Shown in pieces: positions 1-6,916 of a stretch of DNA of 10,780 nucleotides. Position numbers and translations under genes: made by a program. Source of the DNA: Actinomycetota bacterium (GTDB taxonomy: Bacteria; Actinomycetota; Actinomycetes; Actinomycetales; Microbacteriaceae); NCBI GenBank assembly GCA_009702645.1, contig WLHO01000016.1, positions 1 to 10,780 of the forward strand. The letters run 5' to 3'. The notes under the pieces were generated by a model. It did no database searches and was not told where the DNA came from. It saw only the letters and a list, made by a program, of their open reading frames with translations. Position 1 is the stretch's first letter; each line of letters opens with the position of its first letter.

Positions 1-2
1 CT

Positions 3-224
3 GAACTGCAGCGAAAAATCGATGAGGTTAACGCGACCGTTTCTAACGCCGAAGGAATCAAGAAGTTCGCCGTGATTGAAAGTGAACTAACCGAGGACTC
101 TGGCCACCTCACTCCCTCGCTGAAGATCAAGCGTGAAGTAGTGACACGAGATTTCGCGCCAATTATCGATGAGATTTACGGTGGAGCGCCAACTACCTCT
201 GAAGCTTTGAAGATTCAGGACTAG
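3..224 (+). CDS. Long-chain acyl-CoA synthetase, C-terminal end (partial)
   Basis: This is the last 73 codons of a gene entering from the left edge. Read in frame 3, it ends at a TAG at 222-224. The motif LTPSLKIKR at 108-134 matches the conserved A10 region of AMP-forming acyl-CoA synthetases, whose first lysine acts in the adenylation half-reaction. The later segment with IDEIYGG is the usual tail of the long FadD15/FAA1-type enzymes. These activate free long-chain fatty acids to acyl-CoA using ATP, through an acyl-adenylate, at the cytoplasmic face of the membrane. The AMP-binding core lies outside the window, so chain length and exact subfamily cannot be judged. The gene converges on def and their stop codons overlap. 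Family assignment is good; substrate is inferred. Confidence 0.8.
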   Translation, partial: ELQRKIDEVNATVSNAEGIKKFAVIESELTEDSGHLTPSLKIKREVVTRDFAPIIDEIYGGAPTTSEALKIQD

Positions 225-721
225 CCCCGCATAAACCAGCTGGTTTCCCGAAGCGCTGCCATGCAAACCTTGCGCGCAGGAGCATCTAGCCGGTCTAGGT
301 AAACAAGTCCATCCAAGTGATCAACTTCGTGCTGGAAAACCTGGGCAAGCAAGCCTTCGGCTTGAATCTCAATAATTTCACCCGTTACCTTCTGGCCTCG
401 AATTGAAACCTTGGAATACCTAGGGGTCTTACTCCAGATCTCGGGAAGTGAAAGACAGCCCTCGTCAAGCTCAACTAATTCGCCAGATTTTTCGAATATT
501 TCAGGATTGATCAAATGACCGACAACACCCTCAACGTGATAGCCAAAGGCCCGAAGATTTACTCCAATTTGATTGGCAGCAACTCCTGCTCGTCCAACTA
601 TCGCAGTGGTTTGCTCTAGGTCGGCAATTAGAGATCGAATTGAGTCGGTGATCTCAAGAATTGGAACAGACGCGGTTTTTAGAACTGGGTCACCGAATAA
701 CCGGATCTCTCGTACCGCCAT
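221..721 (-). CDS. def: Peptide deformylase
   Basis: Removes the N-terminal formyl group from nascent proteins at the ribosome; a cytoplasmic metallohydrolase, usually with Fe2+. All three family motifs are visible in the 166 residues. Motif 1 is AGVAANQIG (about 45-53), with the oxyanion-hole glutamine Q51. Motif 2 is EGCLSLP (87-93), with metal ligand C89. Motif 3 is QHEVDH (130-135), with H131 and H135 as ligands and E132 as catalytic base. Motif 1 departs from the usual GxGLAA(P/N)Q, reading R-A-G-V. The ATG at 719-721 gives an N-terminus (MAVREIRLFGDPVL) like actinobacterial homologues. It lies 6 bases after the ATPase stop codon with no real Shine-Dalgarno, so translation is probably coupled to that gene. 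The stop overlaps that of the opposing acyl-CoA synthetase. Confidence 0.95.
   Translation of the reverse strand: MAVREIRLFGDPVLKTASVPILEITDSIRSLIADLEQTTAIVGRAGVAANQIGVNLRAFGYHVEGVVGHLINPEIFEKSGELVELDEGCLSLPEIWSKTPRYSKVSIRGQKVTGEIIEIQAEGLLAQVFQHEVDHLDGLVYLDRLDAPARKVCMAALRETSWFMRG
233..246. terminator. Perfect 14-bp palindrome, possible terminator of the acyl-CoA synthetase gene
   Basis: AAACCAGCTGGTTT is a perfect palindrome starting 8 bases after the plus-strand stop. As RNA it can fold as AAACC/GGTTT around an AGCT loop, with a short T run at the 3' side. It lies inside the last codons of def on the other strand. The stem is short and there is no long T tract, so a terminator role is only possible. 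Confidence 0.3.
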
Positions 722-727
722 CTTTGG

Positions 728-1939
728 CTACAGCGGGGTGACGATGGAACCGATTACCTCGGCTGCAAGTTCGCGTGCTGCATCCCTAGTCTGCTTCTTT
801 AGTTCGTTGAACTTGATTACAGATCCGGCAGCAAGAGCTGGGTCGTAAGGGATGCGAATCACGGAACGAACGCGAGTTCTAAAGTGCTGCTCAATCTCGT
901 CTAGCTTGACCAAAAGTGTTGCCTGAGTTGCAGTGTTAAGTGCAACAACAGAGTTTCTAACTAGCTCTCCGTAGCCGTTTGCCTCAAGCCAAGTTAAGGT
1001 TTCAGAAGCCAGTCTTGCCTCATCTACCGAACCACCAGAAACAATAACGATTGAGTTTGCTCGCTGCAGAGTTGGTCGCATCACCGAATGCACGATACCG
1101 GTTCCACAGTCAGTGATCACTATCGAGTAGTAGCGAGCGGCCATGTCAGCAACTACGTTGTAGTCACCCTCGTTGAAAGCCTCTGAAAGCATTGGGTCTG
1201 CATCCGAGGCCAAAACATCAAGTCTGGTCTCATCTCTTGAAACCATGTTGGAAAATTCGGAAAAACCATCAATTGCAGCCGCACGGTTCACAACATCACG
1301 AACTGTGAATCGAGTTGACTTGCTTACGCGCTCCGCCAAGGTTCCACGGTCAGGGTTGGCATCGATCGCAATTACGCGGTCCTCGCGAACCTGAGCCATT
1401 GCCATTCCAAGCAGCGTAGAAATTGTTGTTTTACCAACTCCACCCTTACGGGTTAGAACTGGGATGAATTTTGCTCCACCTTCAAGAACAGCTGCAATTC
1501 GAGCGTCCATGGCTTTACGCGCTTTAACCTTGGGTGAATCCCCTGGGTTCCAAAGCTTGAGAGTTAGGTAATAAGCAAGTTTTCTCCAGCCTGATTCAGG
1601 CGCTGGGCGAAACTTTGCTGAATCATCAAGTAGGCGATCAGCAGTAAGCATGGCAGCTGGTTCTGGCTCGTCAAATACTTCGCCACGAAGGCTGTCTCTT
1701 CTTGAGTAACGAGACTTGGTTGTTTCTACTTCCGTAGCAGCTGGCTCAGCTACAACCACAGCAGCCGTGGAGGCAACCACAGCGATAGAAGATGTGGCTG
1801 GGGAAAGATCAATTTCCTCAGAAGCTACCGGGGCGTCAGAGCTTCCGACTGCATCGAAGTCGGTAGGGCTAACCTCTGGTGCGCTCTTGCCGAGGCCTGT
1901 GCCCTCTTCTTCAAAGCGTGCTTCTTTTTTCTTTGCCAA
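728..1939 (-). CDS. EspI/MinD-like P-loop ATPase with disordered N-terminal region
   Basis: A 403-residue protein of the ParA/MinD (SIMIBI) class. Residues 1-100 are rich in Ala, Val, Ser, Glu and Pro, look disordered and show no signal peptide. Residues 117-150 form a basic helical linker beginning GWRKLAYYL. The ATPase domain follows, with deviant Walker A KGGVGKTT (165-172), an IDANPDRGTLAERV switch region (192-205) and Walker B ending at D277 (SIVITDCGTG). The GWRK linker, the DANPDRGTLAERV region and the DCGTG motif resemble mycobacterial EspI (Rv3876), as I recall that family. EspI is associated with ESX-1 secretion, but no ESX gene is in this window, so a positioning or regulatory ATPase role is safer. 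The start is TTG at 1937-1939, supported by AGGAG five bases upstream. It lies 65 bases after pyc and 6 before def, probably in one operon. Confidence 0.85.
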   Translation of the reverse strand: MAKKKEARFEEEGTGLGKSAPEVSPTDFDAVGSSDAPVASEEIDLSPATSSIAVVASTAAVVVAEPAATEVETTKSRYSRRDSLRGEVFDEPEPAAMLTADRLLDDSAKFRPAPESGWRKLAYYLTLKLWNPGDSPKVKARKAMDARIAAVLEGGAKFIPVLTRKGGVGKTTISTLLGMAMAQVREDRVIAIDANPDRGTLAERVSKSTRFTVRDVVNRAAAIDGFSEFSNMVSRDETRLDVLASDADPMLSEAFNEGDYNVVADMAARYYSIVITDCGTGIVHSVMRPTLQRANSIVIVSGGSVDEARLASETLTWLEANGYGELVRNSVVALNTATQATLLVKLDEIEQHFRTRVRSVIRIPYDPALAAGSVIKFNELKKQTRDAARELAAEVIGSIVTPL

Positions 1940-1944
1940 GAAAA

Positions 1945-1949
1945 CTCCT
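1945..1949 (-). promoter_or_regulatory. Ribosome binding site fixing a TTG start
   Basis: The minus strand reads AGGAG, then five bases, then TTG (1939-1937). No ATG or GTG in a comparable position has such a site, so this decides the start of the EspI-like ATPase. Confidence 0.8.
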
Positions 1950-1978
1950 AATTTTGCCCCCGGGAAATCAACTTGCTT

Positions 1979-1984
1979 ATTCTA
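1979..1984 (-). promoter_or_regulatory. Possible -10 box before the EspI-like ATPase
   Basis: TAGAAT on the minus strand, in the 65-base gap after pyc, would give a leader of about 33 bases. I find no convincing -35 element at 16-18 bases, so simple readthrough from pyc is equally possible. Confidence 0.25.
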
Positions 1985-2004
1985 AAGCAGATGCGAAGGT
2001 GCTG

Positions 2005-5000
2005 CTAATTGGCCTCTATTTCAAGGATTAGATCCCCGGCTTCGACCGCCTGAGTCCCTGAAATCGCCAGTCTTTTCACCACTCCGGAGATACTTGCGGT
2101 GATGGTAGCTTCCATCTTCATAGCTTCAATGCTTGCAACCGCTTGACCAAGCTCAACTTTGGTTCCAACCACAGTTTTGAGGGTCACAACACCCTGGAAT
2201 GGGGCTGCTACGTGACCAAGATTTGAACTATCCGCTTTCTCAGCAACTACTATGTCGCTCACAATCTTGCGGTCTCGAACATTTACCGGGCGAAGCTGAC
2301 CGTTGAGAGTTGTCATGACAGTTCTAAAGCCCTTAGCATCGGGGGTTCCGATTGCCTCAAGGCCAATGTAGAGGCGAAGACCTTTGGAAAGTTCGATCAT
2401 GTGCTCAACGCCTTGCTCAAGCCCGTACAGAAAATCAATGGTGTCGACTTGGTCCAGTCGGCCATAGTTCTCACGCATCTTGCTGAACTCTTTATATGGG
2501 GCTGGGAACAAAAGCCTGTTCAAGGTTGCGCGGCGCTCCAGTGAACTCGAGCGCAACAATGCCAAATCTTGCTCAGAAACAGGTTCGATTCCGAACTTTA
2601 TGTTGCGTCCCTGAAGCACCTTAGTTCTAAATGGCTCGGGCCAACCTCCAGGCAAATCTCCCAGTTCCCCAGCCATGAATCCAACAACTGAATCAGGCAC
2701 GTCATAGTTTTGCGGGTTCTTCTCGAAATCATCCGGATCAGCTGAAACCGCAACTAAATGCAAAGCAAGATCTCCGACCACCTTCGAGGAAGGAGTCACT
2801 TTTGTTGGTCGGCCGAGTATGCGGTTTGCTGCCGCATACATGTCTTCGACTTTTTCGAACTGATCGCCAAGACCTAGTGCAATCGCCTGCTGGCGCAAGT
2901 TAGATAGCTGTCCACCTGGAATCTCGTGCTGGTAAACCCGCCCAGTTGGTCCAGGAAGTCCTGATTCAAATGGTGCGTAGATCTTCCTGACCGCCTCAAA
3001 GTATGGTTCAAGTTTGGTCACCGCAGAAAGTTCAATGCCGGCATCGTGCTTGGTATTGGCCAGTGCTGCGATAAGCGATGAAGCCGAAGGCTGTGAAGTG
3101 GTTCCAGCCATCGGCGCACTTGCCACATCGACCGCGTCAACGCCAGCTTCGATAGCCGCTAGCAGTGTTGCCAGCTGCCCTCCTGCTGTGTCGTGAGTGT
3201 GAAGGTGAACCGGTAAATCGAATCTCTCGCGAAGAGCAGAAACTAGTTGTCTGGCAGCTTCAGGTCTTAAAAGTCCAGCCATGTCTTTGATGGCGATGAT
3301 GTGGGCACCGGCTGAAACAATCTTCTCGGCAAGGCTCAGGTAGTAATCAAGTGTGTACAGATCTTCTTTAGGATCTAGCAGGTTTCCGGAATAGCAAATT
3401 CCAACTTCTGCTACCGCTGTTCCGGTGTCTAAAACGGCTTGAATGGCAGGGCGCATTTGTTCAACATCGTTTAGCGCATCGAAGATTCGGAAAATGTCTA
3501 CGCCGCTCGCAGTTGCTTCTTCAACAAAGGCTTTGGTGACTTCCTCTGGGTAAGGCGTATAACCAACTGTGTTTCTGCCACGAAGCAACATTTGAATACA
3601 AAGGTTTGGCATCGCTTCCCGAAGGGCCTCTAATCTCTCCCAAGGGTCTTCTGCGAGGAAGCGAAGTGCGACATCGTAGGTTGCTCCACCCCAGGCCTCG
3701 ACGGAGAAAAGCTCTGGTGTGATTCTTGCAACGTGAGGTGCCACTTGGACTAGATCCCGAGTTCGCACCCGCGTAGCCAAAAGTGATTGATGAGCGTCAC
3801 GGAAAGTTGTGTCTGTTATTGCAACATGCTTTTGCTCGCGCAACGCTTTAGCAAAACCTGCTGGACCAAGCTCTAGAAGCCTTTGCCTAGACCCACTAGG
3901 GGCTGGTTTGGTCAAGTCAATATCTGGGAGTTTGAGTGCCGGGTTTGCGTATTTCAACCTTGGACCATTTGGCTGGTTCACGGTTGTTTCTGCTAGCCAC
4001 TGCAAAAGCTTTGTTCCGCGGTCTTGAGACGGGCGAGTTAGAAAAAGCTCTGGTCGCTCGTCAATAAAAGAAGTACTCAGATCACCCGAGGCAAACTGCT
4101 CGTCAGCAAGAACTGCCTGCAGAAACGAAATGTTGGTTGAGACTCCGCGGATACGAAACTCTGCCAATCCTCGACGAGCTCGCATAACTGCTTGCTCGAA
4201 GCTTTTTCCCCGAGAGATAAGTTTCACGAGCATTGAATCAAAGTGCGGTGAAATCTCAGCGCCGGTGGATACTGTTCCACCGTCTAGTCGAATACCAGCT
4301 CCCCCGGGAGAGCGGTAGGTGGTTATCTTGCCGGTATCTGGCCTAAAGTTTGCGGCTGGATCTTCAGTTGTTATTCGGCACTGCAGGGCGAAGCCATGCA
4401 TAGTAATGCTCTCTTGGGTGAGCCCAAGATCCTTCAGGGACTCCCCTGCAGCAATGCGCATCTGTGACTGCACCAAGTCAACATCGGTGATTTCCTCGGT
4501 GACGGTGTGCTCGACCTGGATTCTTGGGTTCATCTCAATAAAGACGTGCTTGCCCTTGTTTGGACCCACGGTATCGACCAAGAACTCTACAGTTCCGGCA
4601 TTTTCGTAGCCCAGCTCCTTGGCAAAGTTCACTGCATCTTTGTATAGGCGCTGCCTCAGCTCTTCGTCGATATTTGGGGCTGGAGCAATCTCCACGACCT
4701 TTTGGTTTCTGCGCTGAACAGAGCAGTCCCGCTCGAATAAGTGAACAACGTTGCCTTGACCGTCAGCCAGAATTTGAACTTCAATGTGTCGAGGTCTAAG
4801 CACGGCTTGCTCAAGAAAGACCCTTGGGTCTCCAAAGGCACTCTCGGCTTCTTTGGATGCCTCGGCGATAGCTTGCGCAAGATCAGTTTCTTCTGCAACT
4901 CGACGCATGCCTCTTCCGCCGCCACCAGCGACAGCCTTGACAAAAAGCGGGAATCCGATTTCCTTGGAAGCCTTTACCAATTCCTTCGCGTCCGCTGAGG

Positions 5001-5409
5001 AGTCTGAGGATTTGAGTACCGGAACTCCTGCGCGAGCAGCAGCGGCAATTGCGTTTACCTTGTTGCCAGCAAGTTCGAGAACTTCTGAATTAGGGCCAAT
5101 AAATGCGATGCCATTGTCTCTTGCAGCTTGAGCAAGTTCAGGGTTCTCAGATAGAAATCCATATCCTGGATATATGGCATCTGCACCACATTCTTTGGCA
5201 ACTCGAATGATTTCCGAAACATCCAAGTAGGCACGCACCGGATGACCGACCTCACCGATCTGATAAGCCTCGTCGGCTTTCTGCCGGTGGGTGGAGTTTC
5301 GATCCTCGTAAGGAAAAACAGCTACTGTGCGGGCGCCAAGCTCATAGGCAGCACGAAAGGCGCGAACAGCGATTTCACCTCGGTTTGCAACAAGAATCTT
5401 GTTAAACAT
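2005..5409 (-). CDS. pyc: Pyruvate carboxylase
   Basis: Makes oxaloacetate from pyruvate, bicarbonate and ATP, the main anaplerotic entry to the TCA cycle; a cytoplasmic biotin enzyme. At 1134 residues it is full length (corynebacterial Pyc is about 1140). The biotin carboxylase domain spans about 1-450, with the glycine-rich ATP-grasp loop AGGGGRGM (161-168) and catalytic-site EMNPRIQVEH (292-301, R296). The carboxyltransferase domain begins near 530 with DTTFRDAHQS; expected metal ligands D538, carbamylated K708 (IKDMAGL), H737 and H739 (HLHTHD) are all present. The carboxyl-carrier domain ends the chain, with EAMKME carrying the biotinylated K1098. The ATG at 5407-5409 has AAGGAA just upstream and the N-terminus MFNKILVANRGEIA is typical. 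It is divergent from a ParA gene, and the EspI-like ATPase and def follow on the same strand. Confidence 0.97.
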   Translation of the reverse strand: MFNKILVANRGEIAVRAFRAAYELGARTVAVFPYEDRNSTHRQKADEAYQIGEVGHPVRAYLDVSEIIRVAKECGADAIYPGYGFLSENPELAQAARDNGIAFIGPNSEVLELAGNKVNAIAAAARAGVPVLKSSDSSADAKELVKASKEIGFPLFVKAVAGGGGRGMRRVAEETDLAQAIAEASKEAESAFGDPRVFLEQAVLRPRHIEVQILADGQGNVVHLFERDCSVQRRNQKVVEIAPAPNIDEELRQRLYKDAVNFAKELGYENAGTVEFLVDTVGPNKGKHVFIEMNPRIQVEHTVTEEITDVDLVQSQMRIAAGESLKDLGLTQESITMHGFALQCRITTEDPAANFRPDTGKITTYRSPGGAGIRLDGGTVSTGAEISPHFDSMLVKLISRGKSFEQAVMRARRGLAEFRIRGVSTNISFLQAVLADEQFASGDLSTSFIDERPELFLTRPSQDRGTKLLQWLAETTVNQPNGPRLKYANPALKLPDIDLTKPAPSGSRQRLLELGPAGFAKALREQKHVAITDTTFRDAHQSLLATRVRTRDLVQVAPHVARITPELFSVEAWGGATYDVALRFLAEDPWERLEALREAMPNLCIQMLLRGRNTVGYTPYPEEVTKAFVEEATASGVDIFRIFDALNDVEQMRPAIQAVLDTGTAVAEVGICYSGNLLDPKEDLYTLDYYLSLAEKIVSAGAHIIAIKDMAGLLRPEAARQLVSALRERFDLPVHLHTHDTAGGQLATLLAAIEAGVDAVDVASAPMAGTTSQPSASSLIAALANTKHDAGIELSAVTKLEPYFEAVRKIYAPFESGLPGPTGRVYQHEIPGGQLSNLRQQAIALGLGDQFEKVEDMYAAANRILGRPTKVTPSSKVVGDLALHLVAVSADPDDFEKNPQNYDVPDSVVGFMAGELGDLPGGWPEPFRTKVLQGRNIKFGIEPVSEQDLALLRSSSLERRATLNRLLFPAPYKEFSKMRENYGRLDQVDTIDFLYGLEQGVEHMIELSKGLRLYIGLEAIGTPDAKGFRTVMTTLNGQLRPVNVRDRKIVSDIVVAEKADSSNLGHVAAPFQGVVTLKTVVGTKVELGQAVASIEAMKMEATITASISGVVKRLAISGTQAVEAGDLILEIEAN

Positions 5410-5412
5410 CAG

Positions 5413-5418
5413 TTCCTT
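5413..5418 (-). promoter_or_regulatory. Ribosome binding site of pyc
   Basis: AAGGAA on the minus strand, with its AGG core about five bases before the pyc ATG. It supports the chosen start and shows that pyc has a leader, unlike the divergent ParA gene. Confidence 0.7.
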
Positions 5419-5442
5419 ACCTGAAAGTGCAGTTTCGCTTCA

Positions 5443-5448
5443 AAGCTA
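5443..5448 (-). promoter_or_regulatory. Possible -10 box of pyc
   Basis: TAGCTT on the minus strand fits the TANNNT form used by actinobacterial sigma-A-like promoters and would give a leader of about 27 bases. A good -35 is not visible. It overlaps a 10-bp dyad (GCTTCAAAGC, 5437-5446) and the region that would hold the -35 of the divergent ParA gene. Confidence 0.3.
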
Positions 5449-5463
5449 CGCCCAATAAAAAGG

Positions 5464-5469
5464 TAGCCT
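5464..5469 (+). promoter_or_regulatory. -10 box for a leaderless ParA-family gene
   Basis: TAGCCT (TANNNT) is followed by exactly six bases and then the GTG start at 5476. That is the spacing expected if transcription starts on the first base of the start codon. The three bases before GTG are an in-frame TAG, so the reading frame cannot extend upstream. The nearest purine run (AAAAAGG, 5457-5463) is 12 bases from the start, too far for a normal Shine-Dalgarno. Confidence 0.55.
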
Positions 5470-5475
5470 ATTTAG

Positions 5476-6363
5476 GTGCATGTACTAAGTGTCAGTTCTC
5501 TAAAGGGCGGGGTCGGTAAGACCACCGTGGCCCTAGGGCTAGCTTCTGCCGCTTTGAACAGAGGACTTCGCACTTTGGTTGTTGATCTGGATCCGCAGTC
5601 TGATGCAACCACTGCACTCGGAGCAACTCGTGAGTTGAAGGCAACTTGTGCTGAGGTTCTTAGACTCCCCAAGCACGCCAATGTGCATAAGGCAATCGTA
5701 GTCAGTGATTGGGAGTCTTTGTCAGGCGGAGTTATGGACTTGCTGCCTGGTAGCCCAAAGGTAGTGGAGTTTGATAGCCCAACCCCAACAAAGCGTGACC
5801 TTTGGAGACTCGAGGAAGCACTGAGCCGAGTCGAAACCGAATACGACATAGTGATCATCGACACCCCGCCATCGCTTAATGGTCTAACCCAACTTGCCTG
5901 GACCGCCAGCGACAAAGTCCTTGTGGTAGCTGAGCCATCTATCTTCTCCGTGCTCGCAGCCGACCGAGCAATTCGAGCTATTGCAGAAATAAGTAAGCAA
6001 ACTGCCGGACGTCTGCAGGCTCTTGGTGTGCTCGTGAATCGATACATTCCGGCATCCAAGGAACACCAGTTTCGCTACGCAGAACTAGAACAACTGTTTG
6101 GCCCAAGGCTTTTGTCGGTTGCAATCGAAGAACACTCCGCTGTCCAACAAGCACAAGGTGCGGCAAGACCTATCCACAGCTGGCCAGGAGAGATTGCAGC
6201 CAAGACGGCTGAGAACTTTGAGCAGATTCTGGACAAAGTCTTTGAGGCTCCAGCTATTGAACACAGCTCAAGGTCATTGAAGCGCAACAAAAAAGCCACT
6301 AAGGCAGTGCGGATACGTAGGGGTTCATCCCTGGATGCAGTTCTAAACCTGGATGAAGACTAA
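5476..6363 (+). CDS. ParA-family ATPase
   Basis: A 295-residue SIMIBI ATPase with the ATPase domain at the very N-terminus. It has deviant Walker A KGGVGKTT (10-17, signature lysine K10, catalytic K15), the VVDLDPQSD motif (35-43, D39) and Walker B VIIDTPPS (126-133, D129). The C-terminal tail from about 264 is strongly basic (SLKRNKKATK) and then acidic (LNLDED), consistent with nonspecific DNA binding by ParA dimers. No ParB or parS-like repeat is nearby, so this is an orphan ParA. Actinobacterial relatives, such as Rv1708 and corynebacterial PldP, sit next to scpAB, cmk and der and affect division or segregation. Here the gene is separated from cmk-der by other genes. The start is GTG, apparently leaderless. 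It ends three bases from the opposing MerR gene. Family certain, partner unknown. Confidence 0.9.
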   Translation: MHVLSVSSLKGGVGKTTVALGLASAALNRGLRTLVVDLDPQSDATTALGATRELKATCAEVLRLPKHANVHKAIVVSDWESLSGGVMDLLPGSPKVVEFDSPTPTKRDLWRLEEALSRVETEYDIVIIDTPPSLNGLTQLAWTASDKVLVVAEPSIFSVLAADRAIRAIAEISKQTAGRLQALGVLVNRYIPASKEHQFRYAELEQLFGPRLLSVAIEEHSAVQQAQGAARPIHSWPGEIAAKTAENFEQILDKVFEAPAIEHSSRSLKRNKKATKAVRIRRGSSLDAVLNLDED

Positions 6364-6378
6364 AAGCTAAACAGCTTT
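6363..6378. terminator. Weak bidirectional hairpin between converging genes
   Basis: AAAGCT, a loop AAAC, then AGCTTT span the stops of the ParA gene and the opposing MerR gene. The stem is six pairs but AT-rich. Read on the minus strand it ends in a short T run. It is the only candidate terminator in a three-base intergenic gap; support is weak. Confidence 0.25.
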
Positions 6379-6900
6379 CCTGTTGGCCCGTCTAGCTGCA
6401 AGCTCGTCCATGTCATCTAGGTGCAAAGTAGCAATGTTCACAAGTGAAGCCTCAACCTCACGAAGAACTCGACCAACAGCAATTCCAAACACTCCCTGAC
6501 CTCTTCCAAGAAGGTCAATGACCTCGTCTTCGGAGGTGCAAAGGTAAACTCTGGCGCCATCGCTCATAAGTGTGATTCGGGCAAGATCATTTAGTCCTGC
6601 CGCACGAAGCTGGTCAACAGCAATACGGATCTGCTGAAGGGATACTCCAGTATCCAAAAGACGCTTTACGAGCTTTAGGACCAAAATGTCGCGGAATGCG
6701 TACAGTCTCTGAGAACCAGAACCGGTTGCTGAGCGAACCGATGGTTGCAACAAAGAAGTTCGATCCCAGTAATCAAGTTGGCGATAGCTAATTCCGCTGG
6801 CAGCAGCAGCAGCGGTGCCTCGGTAGCCAACTTTTGGATCCTGAGAAATTAGGCCGTCAGTAAAGAGCATGCCATCGTCAAAAATTGAGTTATCAGACAT
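6367..6900 (-). CDS. MerR-family regulator, Rv1830/ResR type
   Basis: A 177-residue DNA-binding regulator. The winged-helix MerR domain spans about 26-95, with SYRQLDYWDRTSLLQPS (39-55) as recognition region and wing, then SGSQRLYAFRDILVLKLVKRL. The C-terminal half (105-145) contains the segment DLLGRGQGVFGIAV. This architecture and wording match mycobacterial Rv1830 (ResR), a MerR-like protein tied to cell growth and division. No metal- or drug-binding cysteines are seen. The ATG at 6898-6900 has AAGGGAG six bases upstream. It lies 110 bases downstream of the FtsR-type gene; in mycobacteria a DUF151 gene (Rv1829) lies between the two and is absent here. A strong dyad at 6917-6939 may be its own operator. 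A run of five alanines (30-34) is encoded by a short CAG-type repeat. Confidence 0.9.
   Translation of the reverse strand: MSDNSIFDDGMLFTDGLISQDPKVGYRGTAAAAASGISYRQLDYWDRTSLLQPSVRSATGSGSQRLYAFRDILVLKLVKRLLDTGVSLQQIRIAVDQLRAAGLNDLARITLMSDGARVYLCTSEDEVIDLLGRGQGVFGIAVGRVLREVEASLVNIATLHLDDMDELAARRANRKAV
6801..6812. repeat. Short CAG trinucleotide run inside the MerR gene
   Basis: Four tandem CAG units on the plus strand (CTG on the coding strand) encode part of an alanine run just before the recognition helix of the Rv1830-type regulator. It is short, in frame and probably just a local low-complexity tract. Confidence 0.5.
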
Positions 6901-6906
6901 TTCACG

Positions 6907-6913
6907 CTCCCTT
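6907..6913 (-). promoter_or_regulatory. Ribosome binding site of the Rv1830-type MerR gene
   Basis: AAGGGAG on the minus strand, six bases before the ATG at 6900. It is a strong site and fixes the start. The adjoining GGGAGCGTGA block recurs before the FHA gene start. Confidence 0.75.
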
Positions 6914-6916
6914 AGA

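Noticed and set aside
4784..5131. Plus-strand open frame opposite pyc
   Set aside because: Antisense to the well-conserved biotin carboxylase domain; composition is alanine/serine-rich shadow sequence with no motif.
5472..6059. 195-codon open frame antisense to the ParA-family gene
   Set aside because: It lies fully opposite a gene with clear Walker motifs, its translation is low-complexity Ser/Arg/Thr-rich, and it has no recognisable domain or ribosome site.
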